Shown here: positions 45,279 to 56,301 of the stretch, in pieces | Layout of the letters: the number at the start of each line of letters is the position of its first letter | How positions within the stretch are numbered: the stretch's first letter is position 1 | Source of the DNA: Condylostoma magnum | Lineage: Eukaryota; Ciliophora; Heterotrichea; Heterotrichida; Condylostomatidae | Assembly: GCA_920105805.1 (NCBI GenBank) | Contig: CAKKTI010000054.1 | Coordinates: forward strand, 1 to 64,000 | DNA: 64,000 nt | Direction: 5' to 3' | The notes under the pieces: model-generated | What the model was told of the DNA's origin: nothing | The model's database searches: none | Seen by the model: only the letters and a program-made list of their open reading frames with translations | Program-made: the position numbers and the translations under genes

Positions 45279-47141
45279 TCAACTATTTTAATCACTATTT
45301 TGGTACCTTTTCCAAAGTTCTGAATACTGTGAATTTTATTATCCAATTAATTCATTATGCGTTCCAACCTCCGCCACTTTTCCATCCTTTACAACAGCAA
45401 TCTAGTCTAATTTCATAACAGTTCCCAATCTATGAGCGATATAAATGAGAGTTTTCCCATGCAAATACTCTCTTATTGCTTTGGTAATAATTTCTTCATT
45501 TGTGGAATCAATAGCACTAGTAGCCTCATCAAAGAAATAAAATTATGCATCTTTAAGCAAGGCTCTAGCAATGCCAACTCTTTATCTTTCTCCTCCGGAA
45601 AGTTTATTGCCTAATTCCCCTACTTATGTTTCATATTACTGAGGTAATGCCATGATTAAATCGTGTATATTTATCATTTTACACACCTTCACAACTTCTT
45701 CAAAGGATGCCTCAGGATTTCCGTATTTAATATTATAAAGAATAGAATCATTGAACAAATTTGGGGATTAAGGAACCATTGAGATTTGTTATCTAAAGGA
45801 CTGTAAAGTTAGATCTTATACTGATTGGCCATCTAAAAGAATTTAGCCTTTTTAAGGGTCGAATAATCTGAAAATTAGTCTCAGAATTGTGCTTTTGCCA
45901 CAGCCGCTTTCTCCTACTATGCCTAAGGAAGATCCTCCCTTTACATAAAGATTAAGATTATTAAATATCTATTATTCTGATTCACTGCTATAACAGACAT
46001 CTTTAATTTAAATATCTCCTTTTATATACTAAAACTCAGCAGCATCAGGCTTTTCTACTACCTTTGATTTAATATTTAATAAGTAAAACAAGTCCTTAAC
46101 TTCCAATTAGCTTTCATTTAACTCTCTATACACTGTTCCTAGAAAATTTAGTGGAAAGGCTAATTATAAATACAGCGTTTAAATCATTATTAAATCCCCA
46201 ACCGTCATAGTTCCATTCTTTATCTGATTCACAGCGAGCAGCATATTGGCCCCTAGTCCAATACTAAAAATAAAGGATTACCCGGAGTTTAAGTTAGCCA
46301 AAGAGGAAGCAGTACTTACAGCAGCTTCATGATGTTCTTAAATCAATTTATTATACCTCTAATTCTCCAATCTTTCATTATTAAAATACTTAACACTTTC
46401 ATAGTTCACCAACGTTTCATTCATTACAAAATCAACAGCTTTTGACTTAGTTCGCATTTATTTGAGAAATTATTGTCTTTTTGTAGAATAATTAGTAGTA
46501 AAGGCAGTATATGATCCTACAGTTCCTCCAAGTATGACTAGATACGGCCATCCGCAGTAACCTAGTAAAATTCCAGAAGCAAGGAAAAACTCCAGGGAAG
46601 TCGGTAGAATGTGCTGCACTGAAAATCTCAAAAAGTTTTAAACTCCATTCATTGCACGGCCTACTGCGAACATTGTTGTACGAGTGCTCTAAAGGTGGTA
46701 AGTGTAATCTAAGCTATGCAAATGCCAAAACACTTTATTGCTTACATCTTTTACAGCGTTTAGGAGAATCTTAGAGAATAAAGTATTTCGTATTTCTTGC
46801 AGAACTGTTACTCCAACGCGTCCTGCTATGAAACTGCAGACCATTGCCGCACCTCATTGGTAATTAGGAGATTCTGCAGAGAGGACATTAATAGCTTCTT
46901 TTAAGAGAAAAGGAACATATGCGTTGATTAGTTTACTAGATACTAGTAATCCAAGAGTTGAGTACGTAATCAGTCTTAATGATCTGTTTTAAGGAAATAC
47001 ATAAGGCCATAAAAACTTAAAAATTGTTCCTTTGGTATAATTCTAGTTTGTTAGGTCTTTTTATACGAAATCTGGAACATTTAGCTTTGTATTTTTGTTG
47101 TTTTATGCAAAGTACCTGAGATTTCTACTAATTCTAAGCAT
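45279..47141 (-). CDS. ABCB7: Mitochondrial ABC half-transporter, ABCB7/Atm1 type
   Basis: 620 aa from ATG 47141. The N-terminus MLRISRNLRYFAQ is a likely mitochondrial presequence. Six membrane helices span about 70-350; GRVGVTVLQEIRN, HLHSLDYTYHLQSTRTTMF and ESVKYFNNER are typical of Atm1/ABCB7. Nucleotide-binding domain: Walker A GESGCGKST, LSGGERQRVGIARA signature, FYFFDEATSAID Walker B and a switch His in YIAHRLGTV. Atm1 proteins export a sulfur-containing compound needed for cytosolic Fe-S cluster assembly. Family alignment suggests translation reads through two TAA codons near HNELIG, continuing with QYSELWKRYQNS to TGA 45281-45279. Confidence 0.92.
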
Positions 47142-47298
47142 CTTAGTTAAAATTTAATGTTTTTTTATTTTTTGTGTATTGAGGATTTTAAAAAAGATTG
47201 AATGATTAAATAGCAAAAGCCTGTTTTATAAAGAATTATAGATAAAATATTGTCATATTTAACACAGTTTTATATAGTTTTGACTCAAAGTTAATAAA

Positions 47299-50145
47299 AT
47301 GTCTGTTCCGAAATTTAAGTAGAGATTGCCGCTAACTATTCCCCTATCTCCAGATCAATTCAATCTAACAGATTCAATTTCAAGCAGTAGGTCCTCATTA
47401 AAAAATCCTAGCAAGCCACCTATATATAAAACCGTATCTTTTTCAGCTGATAAAGAATTTAATGACTTACAATCATTCAGTCCTTCATATGAGAACTTTA
47501 ATAAACAATCGTATATAGAAAGTCAAGAAATGTCTCCTATTTTCATATAAGATTACTCTGAAAGTACAAAATCATTAGAAACTAGGATAAAGCCTGATGA
47601 GTTTAAGTAATATATGCAATCAGATGGTAAAGTATCTAATAGTTCTTACTATAATCCTGCTCCAAATCCAAGTGCTTAGAATGAGTCAGATTTTATGCCT
47701 ATGATTCCCACTGATAGAATGCAGGATACCGGGCTTCTATAGTAAAAACTACTAGAATTAGAGCAAAAGTTTAATCGAAAGGAACAATATACTAGGAAAT
47801 TAGAATAAAACGAGAAAGAATTGAGAGAAGAATGTGAAGATTTACGAGAAAAATTGTATAGTGTAAACAATAGTAAAGTGATGGAGGATTTGTAAAAACT
47901 GAAGCTAGAGTCAAGACTAAAAAGATACCAAAAATAATTAGAAACAGTGAATAGCAAAAATAAAGATTTAGAGGTTAAGACTTAAGAAATTGAATATACA
48001 AAGAGATAAGTTGATGACTTGTCAAATTAAGCTGAGAAGTATAAAACACTTTATGAAGATTTATGGGATAGTTAAAAGTTGCTTAATAGATAATAATCTC
48101 CTGTTAACAAAGATCTATAGACTGAATTAATCGATGAAATTAATATGCTAAGAGATTAGCTTAATGAGCTTTAAAGGAAAAATCAAAGCTAAGAAAAAAA
48201 GAATAGTACAATTTAAGCATAGAATAAAAAGCTTCATCAAGTAAAGATAAATAATAAAGATTTAACGCTATAACTGAATTAAAAGGAGATTTAAATATAA
48301 GAACTTTAAGCTTAAAATTAAAGGCTACAAAGTTTATAGAGAAATTACTAAAATTCACCCTTAAAGGATAATAAAACAGTTGGGAATTACGCATAAAAGG
48401 AATCTTTAGGAAAATAGCTTTAAAAAGATGAAAAGATAAGATAATTAACTGATGAATTGCATAAGATGACGTATTATAAAGAAATTATTGACGAGTTAAA
48501 GTAATCAATATAATAAAAACAGTAATAAATTGTATAACTGCAAGCGAATAATTACTCAATGTCCCCTGAATCAATTATTACTTTCTTAAGTTAAAATTAT
48601 ATAGATAATATCACAAAAGTATGCAGAAGTTTGAATTAATTAAATTAAGGAGTTATTAATGAAAATGAAGACGAAATGTATCAAGGTCTTGATTTATTAA
48701 TCGAAGCAATTGATCTTGCATCTAGAAACAAAGAATTATCTGACAACTTACTGTCAGAATAATTAGCAGATCTCTGCTTATAAATAACAGAGGTAATCAA
48801 ATCAACTATATCATGAAACGATATAAAGGTTGTTATAGATCAATTCTAAGTTGTAATTTCTTAATTTATAGTAAAAAACTTCGAATAAAAGGAAAGCAAA
48901 AATTATGAAATAGAGGAATATTGGTCGGACTTCTCTGATGATGATGCTCAATAAGAACAAACTGAGCTTGATTTAGCTATTGAAGCATATTAAATCATTT
49001 AACCATATTCAGGTATTTTAGCCTAAGACTGCTTCGGGAAAGTTCCTACATAGAAGTTTTATTATATTCTTTTGGATCAGATAAAAGGACTTAAATTTTC
49101 TTAAGCTTATTCATTCTCGAATTTAGTTCAATGTGATGGAATAGTTGACTGTGATAAGCTTCTATATAAATTTAGGTAAAAAACTGAAGAATAATGGAAA
49201 AAAATGCTTTAATCAAATAGAATTGACAATGAAAATTGGATAAGAAAGCAAGGCAATTATAAATGGCCCTTTAGTCAGGAAAAATCATAATGAATACTTG
49301 ATGTAGTAATACTTAAACTGAATAAATACTTGCAGTAAAATCAAATTACTTAAGAAATCTTAATTGAGTAAATTTTTGAGCAGTAAGCTTTAATTTCTAA
49401 GCATTAATTAAGAAAATAGCTTTTAAAACTGTAATTACCGATGAATCGACAAGAATGCCATGTTTTAGTTAGAAAAATAGAAAAAGAAGATGGATCAATA
49501 ACAAGGGAAACATTTAAATCTATTTGGCAATAATAATTCATTTAAGTATAATAATCACCAAAGGATGAAGAAAAACAAGAACTATCTTAGCTGTCTTAAA
49601 GGGATTTATCATTTTTGTTGATTAAAGCTAATAAGAAAATAGAAGAATTAGAATATATCCAAAGAGATGGAGCCACTCCTCCAGCTTTTGCATACCATCA
49701 AAACTATAGTAAAAATCTAGAAATATATGAAAGTGATATTTAATTATACAAGAAAAAGTTGACTAAGGTAACTGATGAAAATTAGGAACTAAGGTAATAG
49801 ATTTCCAAGCTATAATAATACATAGAGATAGATGTAGATGAAGAAAAGAATTAACTATAGATGCAATTAAATGATCTAAAAGCTGTTATGAGCGAGTATT
49901 CAAGAAATACTGATTATTAGTTTTATGAAAAGGAGAAAGAAACTAGAATTTAAATGCTTCAAGTAGAAAATTAAGCTGATATATAAAAACTAAATCTTCA
50001 TAAAGTAATAAAAAGACAAAATGATCAGATTGAAAGTCAAAGAAGGAGAATAGATGAGCTTTATATAGAGCTAAACAAGTGTAATTAGTTTATAAATTAT
50101 TATATAAATACAGTTGAGTCAATCTAGCAACATTTTTAACTTTGA
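47299..50145 (+). CDS. Large coiled-coil protein with EF-hand-like segment
   Basis: About 948 aa from ATG 47299 (MSVPKFKQRLPLTIPLSPDQ). A Ser/Pro-rich head of about 125 residues precedes a long coiled coil (about 150-420). A globular region follows, including acidic EEYWSDFSDDDAQ at about 535 and IEKEDGSITRETFKSIW at about 725, which resembles one EF-hand loop, then more coiled coil to the end. The layout (disordered head, coils, EF-like motif) recalls centrosomal or basal-body scaffolds, but no family is recognised. It ends HFQL with TAA 50137-50139 or TGA 50143-50145. The reading frame is constant, so any introns must be of 15 nt. Confidence 0.7.
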
Positions 50146-50296
50146 TTATACAAATATTATTAGCTAGTACGCTTATTAAACTTAGTAAACTAATTTTCAG
50201 CTTGTAAAATGCTGATTGATAATAAATTTAGCATATTACAAAATGCAAATATCAATGCATACAAAACTTAATATAAAATTTCTACAAATTACATAA

Positions 50297-51709
50297 CTAA
50301 TGATAAATGCTCATTTTTTTCATCAATCTTTGCTAAATCTACTCATTTTTCAAATACTCTTAATCTTTCAATGCATAATAGATATGCCCTTCTTCATCTA
50401 CTACATTTTTAGGCTGAGGTGCCTATATATCTTAACCTTTGCCACTATAATCTTAACCTTCTTCAAACTTAGACTTAAAAATCCACAATACAATAGGTGA
50501 GATCATTGATATACATGCGATAGCAGCTCACATGAAATTACAATTCTCCGTCTCCCCTTCCTTGCAAAGGGTAGTCATCAATACCATAGACTCCAAAGCA
50601 GCCAATGACATTGACAAAAACAGTGGAATCTAGCAAATCGCCATGTAGCTTCCAAGTTAATCCGTAGAGGCTATTTAAGTAACATACTAAGATAGCCTAG
50701 GTCCCCAAATTGACTCGGCAATTGACGATACCATAACGAATGAGAAAATAGCTCCAGGTCCATTTCAAAAGCATAAAGGAATCATTGAAACAGCTGATAA
50801 AGTAGCCCCTATATTCAGTAGATTGTATACCGATGTATACTACACAAATACAGTAAACCACCCCATACATACAAGCTAAGTTATTATATGCAAGGCTTAA
50901 CTAATTGGAGATACATAATAAGGTGAGTCTATTCTAGAAATAAAAGCTGGGATTGTTACATCCAAATGCCTATAAACAGACCTAGAGATAGTCAACATAA
51001 GAATAATAGCTAAAAACCGCTTAAATTTAGGCTCCGAGCTAGTTTTTCTCAAAAAACTTAAAATAGATTCCTACTTTTAATGTTTGTCTATTTCTACATC
51101 CGGCACAAAATAGGATAAAACTCCTATTAATATACTGCTAAAAGTGCTTATGCCAAAGGCTACCATGAATCCCTCTTTCTAAGGGAAAATTCTAAGACAA
51201 TTTTCGATAATCACCCCGGCTAAAGTGCCACCAGTAAATACAAACAAAAGCATTACTGAAGTTAACAGTGTTTTTCCTCGTAAATCACTGAGTTTTACAG
51301 TCATTGTCATCGCTGAGGGGAATAGTATTGCAGGTCCGAAGGGAAGAATGAATAAAGTTACTATAATTCCCACATATAAGTTACTGATAAGGCCTATTGC
51401 TAGATAACTTACAGTGAAAATTATTGAGCTTACCATGATATTAAACTTAAAAGAATGTTTATGGATGTACGGGCTTAGTCATAGACATAGAACTGAGGTG
51501 ATTAGACCTAGTAAAATATAAATGATTTGAACTGTAGTTTCTAGAAGGCCATAAACTTCCTTAAAGTAAAGACCCAGCATATATGACATGCCAAAGTAAG
51601 TAAATCCTTCTACTGCTAGTGTAAGATAGCCTATTCAGCGAAGTCTATGGCCGTTACGGTGATATCGAAGTTCCCTCGTCATAAAAGATTCTATTGGATT
51701 ACCTTCCAT
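50297..51709 (-). CDS. Major facilitator superfamily transporter
   Basis: 470 aa from ATG 51709. Twelve hydrophobic segments: for example LAVEGFTYFGMSYMLGLYFK, VQIIYILLGLITSVLCLWL, SSIIFTVSYLAIGLI, VTLFILPFGPAILFPSAM and, in the second half, FTVFVQYTSVYNLL and PGAIFSFVMVSSIAE. The FTYFGMSYMLGLYF opening and GPAILFPSAM resemble peptide/POT-like carriers, but the substrate cannot be assigned. The C-terminal tail of about 65 residues is polar and cytosolic. Ends TAG 50299-50297. Confidence 0.85.
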
Positions 51710-51892
51710 TTTACTTTTTTTATATGGAATTTCAACTTGCTGAAATTATTTGGATTTTAATCTAGCTGGTATTATCAATTGTTGGTATGAAGGACGTTTC
51801 AGCATACTGCTACCTATCCCAAGTTATTATACTACTAAGTTGTGTATCAACAATTAATTACTGCAAAATAATCTTATATATACAAATTTGAA

Positions 51893-52423
51893 ATGGCGAC
51901 AAGAAGATAAAGCATGTTACGAAAAAACCCTCCATAGCAAAAATAAGCCCCAAGTAGATCAAATCGTAAGCTTCCAGAGCATGTTGTAAATTTTAAACAG
52001 CTTGAAGATCTTAGAACAGCTTGGTAACTGTATGAAACTGAGGAAAATAAGAACTAAATTTCTATGTCATAAGTAAGAGGAATACTTTGGAACTTTGGAT
52101 TTTGAAGGATGACTAAGTAGGAATTTGAATATGAACTAGAAAACCATAATATAAGTACTTAGAGATCGCATTTAGAATTTAGAGAACTATTAGAAATTGT
52201 TACAGATCGTTACTACAGAGGAGGCTTAGAGCAAGAAATTAAGGACACTTTTAGAATTTTTGATAAGAAAGATAAAGGGTAAACAAACCTGAATGAAATC
52301 AAAACTAGCTTGTAAAGTAGACTAGATGTTCCTGTTACTGAGTAGGAGGTATTGGAGATGTTTGAAATTGCAGGGCTGGATCCTTAAAATCCCTTATCTT
52401 ATGACGACTTTGTGGCAATGTAA
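51893..52423 (+). CDS. Calmodulin/centrin-like EF-hand protein
   Basis: 176 aa from ATG 51893 (MATRRQSMLRKNPPQQK). A basic Ser/Pro-rich head of about 35 residues is followed by four EF-hand-like helix-loop-helix units in the centrin/calmodulin pattern (LRTAWQLYETEENKNQISM, EIKDTFRIFDKKDKGQTNLN, TEQEVLEMFEIAG and YDDFVAM). Loop ligands are partly lost: the second half keeps DKKDKG, the others are weak. It could be a centrin relative at basal bodies or a degenerate calcium sensor. The stop is taken as TAA 52421-52423 by family length; see the possible extension that follows. Confidence 0.75.
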
Positions 52424-52690
52424 GTTTTATATAGTCTTAAAAATACATAGTAAGGTTTTATTATGCTTTAGTTTTTATATCATGAGCAATTTTTATATGG
52501 TAGATTTGCCTTGAGATATAAGCTTCTTTCAGATTCACAGCAGGAGGCCTTATATACATTAATTTTAGGCCTTGTTCTTAGTTATGTCCCCTTAGTAGAT
52601 GCAGGGGCATGTCTTACAGTTGTTGTTATAGATGAAATGGTAGGTATTGAAAGTAATTTATACAGAAAGGTTGTCTATTCTAAGCTGTGA
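52424..52690 (+). other. Possible in-frame extension of the EF-hand gene
   Basis: The EF-hand frame stays protein-like beyond its family-length end: LLSDSQQEALYTLILG, LSYVPLVDAGACLTVV, then a TGA at 52688-52690, exactly where the convergent small gene ends. This could be a C-terminal extension, a separate small gene from ATG 52463, or chance. The minus strand here also reads plausibly, so the call is open. Confidence 0.3.
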
Positions 52691-53111
52691 TTTCTGATTT
52701 TGTAGTAAATGCTGATTGCTTTCTAGCTTATATTCCACTAGATTTAGTATGTTACACTTTTGCTACTTTTTGCTTAGGTTTCCTTTAAATGTCGTTGCAC
52801 TTAGCTTTTCCATTCCTATTAGACTATTTATCGAAAATCTCTTCTTCTTCTTTGTATTGAAGAAAACTTGAAAATCCTAGTACAGAGTCTAGATAGTCTT
52901 ATTAAGCAATCACTTTTTTATGTGGCTTCGAGCTTTGTTTTCTTTTAAGTATTTTATTTTAACCAATGTGATTGTGAACCTTTCTAACTATTTTGATATT
53001 AAGCTGTAAGAAGTCATTGCATATTTCAGCTTGAGATGCTTAAAGTTATATCTTCAGGCTTTTTAACTTGCTTTTGATATTCTAAGCTTTTATAAAGTAA
53101 GGCATTTTCAT
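52680..53111 (-). CDS. Uncharacterised basic protein
   Basis: 143 aa from ATG 53111 (MKMPYFIKAQNIKSKL). It is Lys-rich and helical (IQLQASQAEICNDFLQ), with a poly-Glu stretch (YKEEEEIFDKQ) and a Ser/Gln-rich tail. No known motif is seen. It ends ITA with TAG 52682-52680, a few bases inside the end of the convergent EF-hand reading. The start could be the Met two codons downstream. Confidence 0.55.
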
Positions 53112-53418
53112 TATATTTGATATAAATTTAGTTAAGGGGTTTAATTACCATTTTATCCACTACTTTCCAAGAAGGATAAAATAATTATGTATTTTCTAGA
53201 AATATAATTCAAAAATTCTACAATGATTTAAGTATTGAGCCTAGTCATTTCATGGAATTTTTAAGCAATGCCGATGAATAACAGAGTGGATATAAATAAT
53301 TGAATTTATAGTAGATTTAATATGGTATTCTGAAGTTATTAAGAAGGAATATATCTTTAATGCATGTTAAATACTTATACATCTAATATATGTGATTTTA
53401 TCACAACATATATATAAA
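53112..53418. other. AT-rich spacer between divergent genes
   Basis: About 307 AT-rich bases between a small basic protein gene and the NRDE2-like gene. Nothing recognisable is seen. Confidence 0.35.
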
Positions 53419-55266
53419 ATGGATTGGCTAAATATTGGAAGCTCATTTCCTAAATAAAAGAAATAAAAAAGGAGTAAATAAGCATACAGTATATAAAACT
53501 AAATTTCTTATAGTAGAGAAGGTTACTCTGTTAATCCAGTCGATTGGTTTCTCGATGGTTAAGGGGATGAAAATAATCTACTATATGAGAAAACTGAAGG
53601 CAATATCAATTATACGAATTAAAGCTACAGTATAATATAAGTGAATAGAGAACACAAAAGATATTTTGAAGCTAAGGAAAGCAGAAAAAGGATTAGAATT
53701 TAAAGATAAGTTGATAATTAGATAGATTTTATTCCAATATAACAACCGAACGTAGATAGCATTACTTACAATAAAAAGCAAATAGAACAGTTAATAGAAT
53801 AACAACCAGAAAATATAGAAAATTGATATAAGTTAATAAACTTTATCAAATAAGACAACACAAATCATTTTATAATGAAAGTATTCTAAGTAATTGGCAT
53901 AAATGATTAAGCTTTAAGATCCATACTTTCTTTTGATGATAAATAATAACTTGTATTAGACGAGTGTAGCTTTTTAATCAAGTATTTTACTCAATAAAAG
54001 TAGGAAAATAGTCAAGTATTTGGATAAATTTTTTAAGTTATGGAGAAAAGATTTTAAATAGCTTCTGATAAGTTTTGACCTTAATTTGCTGTATGCTGTT
54101 TAAAAGCATTTAAGATATAAGATGTTGCGAATATAATGATAATTTTATAGCAGATTTTAAGTAAATCGAATCATAATTGTAAGCTAATCAAATTTATAGT
54201 AAATTTTTATAGGGTAGCTGGATTTTATGAGTTATCACTATAGATTTATTTATTTTCTATATTCCAAAAAGATTTAGCATAAAGTATACTTTAATAATTA
54301 GCAAAAGATATCCAAATAGATGATAAGCCTATATCTTTTGATGATTGGAAAAATAAGGAATATGAATTAGATAAGTTAATTTTACTCGATTATAATAAAA
54401 GCAAAGATTAGGTTGAAAATTTAACATATAATTATATACAATCTTATGATATTGATCAATACTGCTATCCAAATTATAGTGTATAGCAAAAAATATGACT
54501 ATCAAGATAATTATTAAAAAGCTTAGGTTTTTGCTGCAATTCCTCTGATTCTAATAAGTAAATTAAAGCTAGAGGCTGACTTCCTATTATTAAAAAACAA
54601 TAAAACTTAGAAATTGTACTATAAATAGTCTAGCATATAAAATAAATAGATGAAAGCTTTATTTGAGATTGTTATATAATCTTTATAGAATAAATAATTG
54701 AAAAAGAAGTACTTACTTAGTAAATATTGAAAAGATCTCGATAAATTTTACCTTGGCTATATTACGTAGAAGGACTTAAGTATAGAGGAGAATAATTTAA
54801 AGTTGAATAAATATACAAGAAGTTGTTAACCATTAATTCTAATATATAAGAAACAAATTTTACAATACTAGAGTACTTTTTCCATAATTTGTAAAAATAA
54901 GGATTTCAATAATCTTTTCATATAGTATAATAAATCTAAATAGATGAATTACCTCAACAAAAGAACAACTATACAAGCTTGTTACCAAACCTAAAAGAAT
55001 AATGACTAATAGTATTACTATGACAATAAATCCATCATCTAGATATCTTATATCCTCTTATACTAGAATAATCCTAATTTCTGACTTAATGAGGATGATT
55101 TAACATCCTTTTCATTTTTGAAAATGCAGTACAAATGGGAATTCATTGTAAACAAATGTTACATTAACTTGCTCGTATTGCATTAGCTAAATATTAGAAA
55201 AACAGTTACTTTTATAAACTATAAAGATTTAATTCACTGACTTCTATACCAAAAACGAATTTTTAA
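53419..55266 (+). CDS. NRDE2-like helical-repeat protein
   Basis: 615 aa from ATG 53419 (MDWLNIGSSFPKQKKQK). A basic head precedes YSVNPVDWFLDGQGDENNLL and then YNKKQIEQLIEQQPENIENW at about 125-145, similar to the NRDE2 segment where a helix is followed by EEPxNVxLWLxFVDFQ. The rest is a string of helical HAT-like repeats (LVLDECSFLIKYFTQ, RFQIASDKFWPQFAVCCLKA). NRDE2 regulates nuclear RNA interference in worms and exosome/MTR4 action elsewhere. The match rests on short segments and gene length, so the family is a suggestion. Two tandem stops TAA TGA (55264-55269) end it. Confidence 0.5.
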
Positions 55267-55479
55267 TGAAGTATAGAATTAAAACTGTCAAATTAAAAAC
55301 TAGAAAGATGAATGGAGCATGAAAACCCGGTATAACTTTTCCACTCAATTAAAACATGGAAACAAATATTAAAGTAAAATTCAAACTATGTAAAAATAGC
55401 GACATAACTACACCCATACTCGAAAAAGATATCATTAAACCTTTCTCCTAAAGAATGTTACAAATGTATTCTAAAGCAC

Positions 55480-56294
55480 CACTTGAAATTAACTTATCAG
55501 TACTATCCTTCATTAAATAATTAGTAATTAAAGTCTAAAACTTGCCTGTTTATAGCATTTTGCTCATCCTTAGCATATTTAATGCTACCTTGAATAATAC
55601 TTCCCTCTCATTTTCTCATCAGGTATAGTTTTAAGCATATGTATTGGAAAAGGTTACGAATTATCCGATGATAAAACTTCCTCTTCAATAGTATAATTAG
55701 CATATAACTAATTCGATAGCTAATAATAATCTTATCTGATTATTTCAGCTTCAATACCACTTTTCATTAGTTTAGGCAAAGAGCGTAATACATTGATTAG
55801 TGGATAAATTTGTTGTGTAGTTATCTATAAATAAAAGTTTATCCCTTGGTAATATACCCGTTTAAATCAGGATCTGTTACTATTCGATATGGTCAATATA
55901 AGAAACTGAGCAATTGACCTATTCCTCCCCTCTCTCAGCTCGTTCATATAGTCGAAATATCTATGTTAGTTGGATAATTAAGTTCATAAACAATTAACTC
56001 TCAGGCTTCCATAATCACCCCCATAGCAGTAAGTATTATGCATAAATTTTCATCTGACTGGTCCATCCTTCTTTTTGACAATTGAAGCTTATCTACATAT
56101 TTAATCTTCAATTTCATTATGAGTAAGACCATTAATTCCCAATACTTAATCACGATGCATTGACATGTAGACATTTACTATTTTGAGAATTTTACATTAT
56201 CCAGGATTACTAAGAGTCCTTTAACACCGATTACTGTACGATAGTCTACTACATAATCACTTGTAAGGGCCTCAACTTAATAAATAGATACCAT
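55480..56294 (-). pseudogene. Decayed V-ATPase subunit B gene
   Basis: Read from 56294, pieces of V-ATPase subunit B appear in order but in different frames and with large parts missing: SDYVVDYRTVIGVKGLLVIL (N-terminus, family YKTVSGVNGPLVILD), GLTHNEIEDQICRQASIVKK (family LPHNEIAAQICRQAG), DENLCIILTAMGV, LREGRNRSIAQFLILTIS, DLNGYITKGQTFIYRQLHN, then QIYPLINVLRSLPKLMKSGI and YQLSNQLYANYTIEEE, with a last trace FPIHMLKTIP at about 55600. The catalytic-side P-loop region and about 200 residues of the middle are deleted, and at least three frame changes too large for 15-17 nt introns occur. It is a host housekeeping gene copy, dead, moderately old. It lies 8 nt downstream of IQCH. Confidence 0.85.
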
Positions 56295-56301
56295 TTTTAT
56301 A

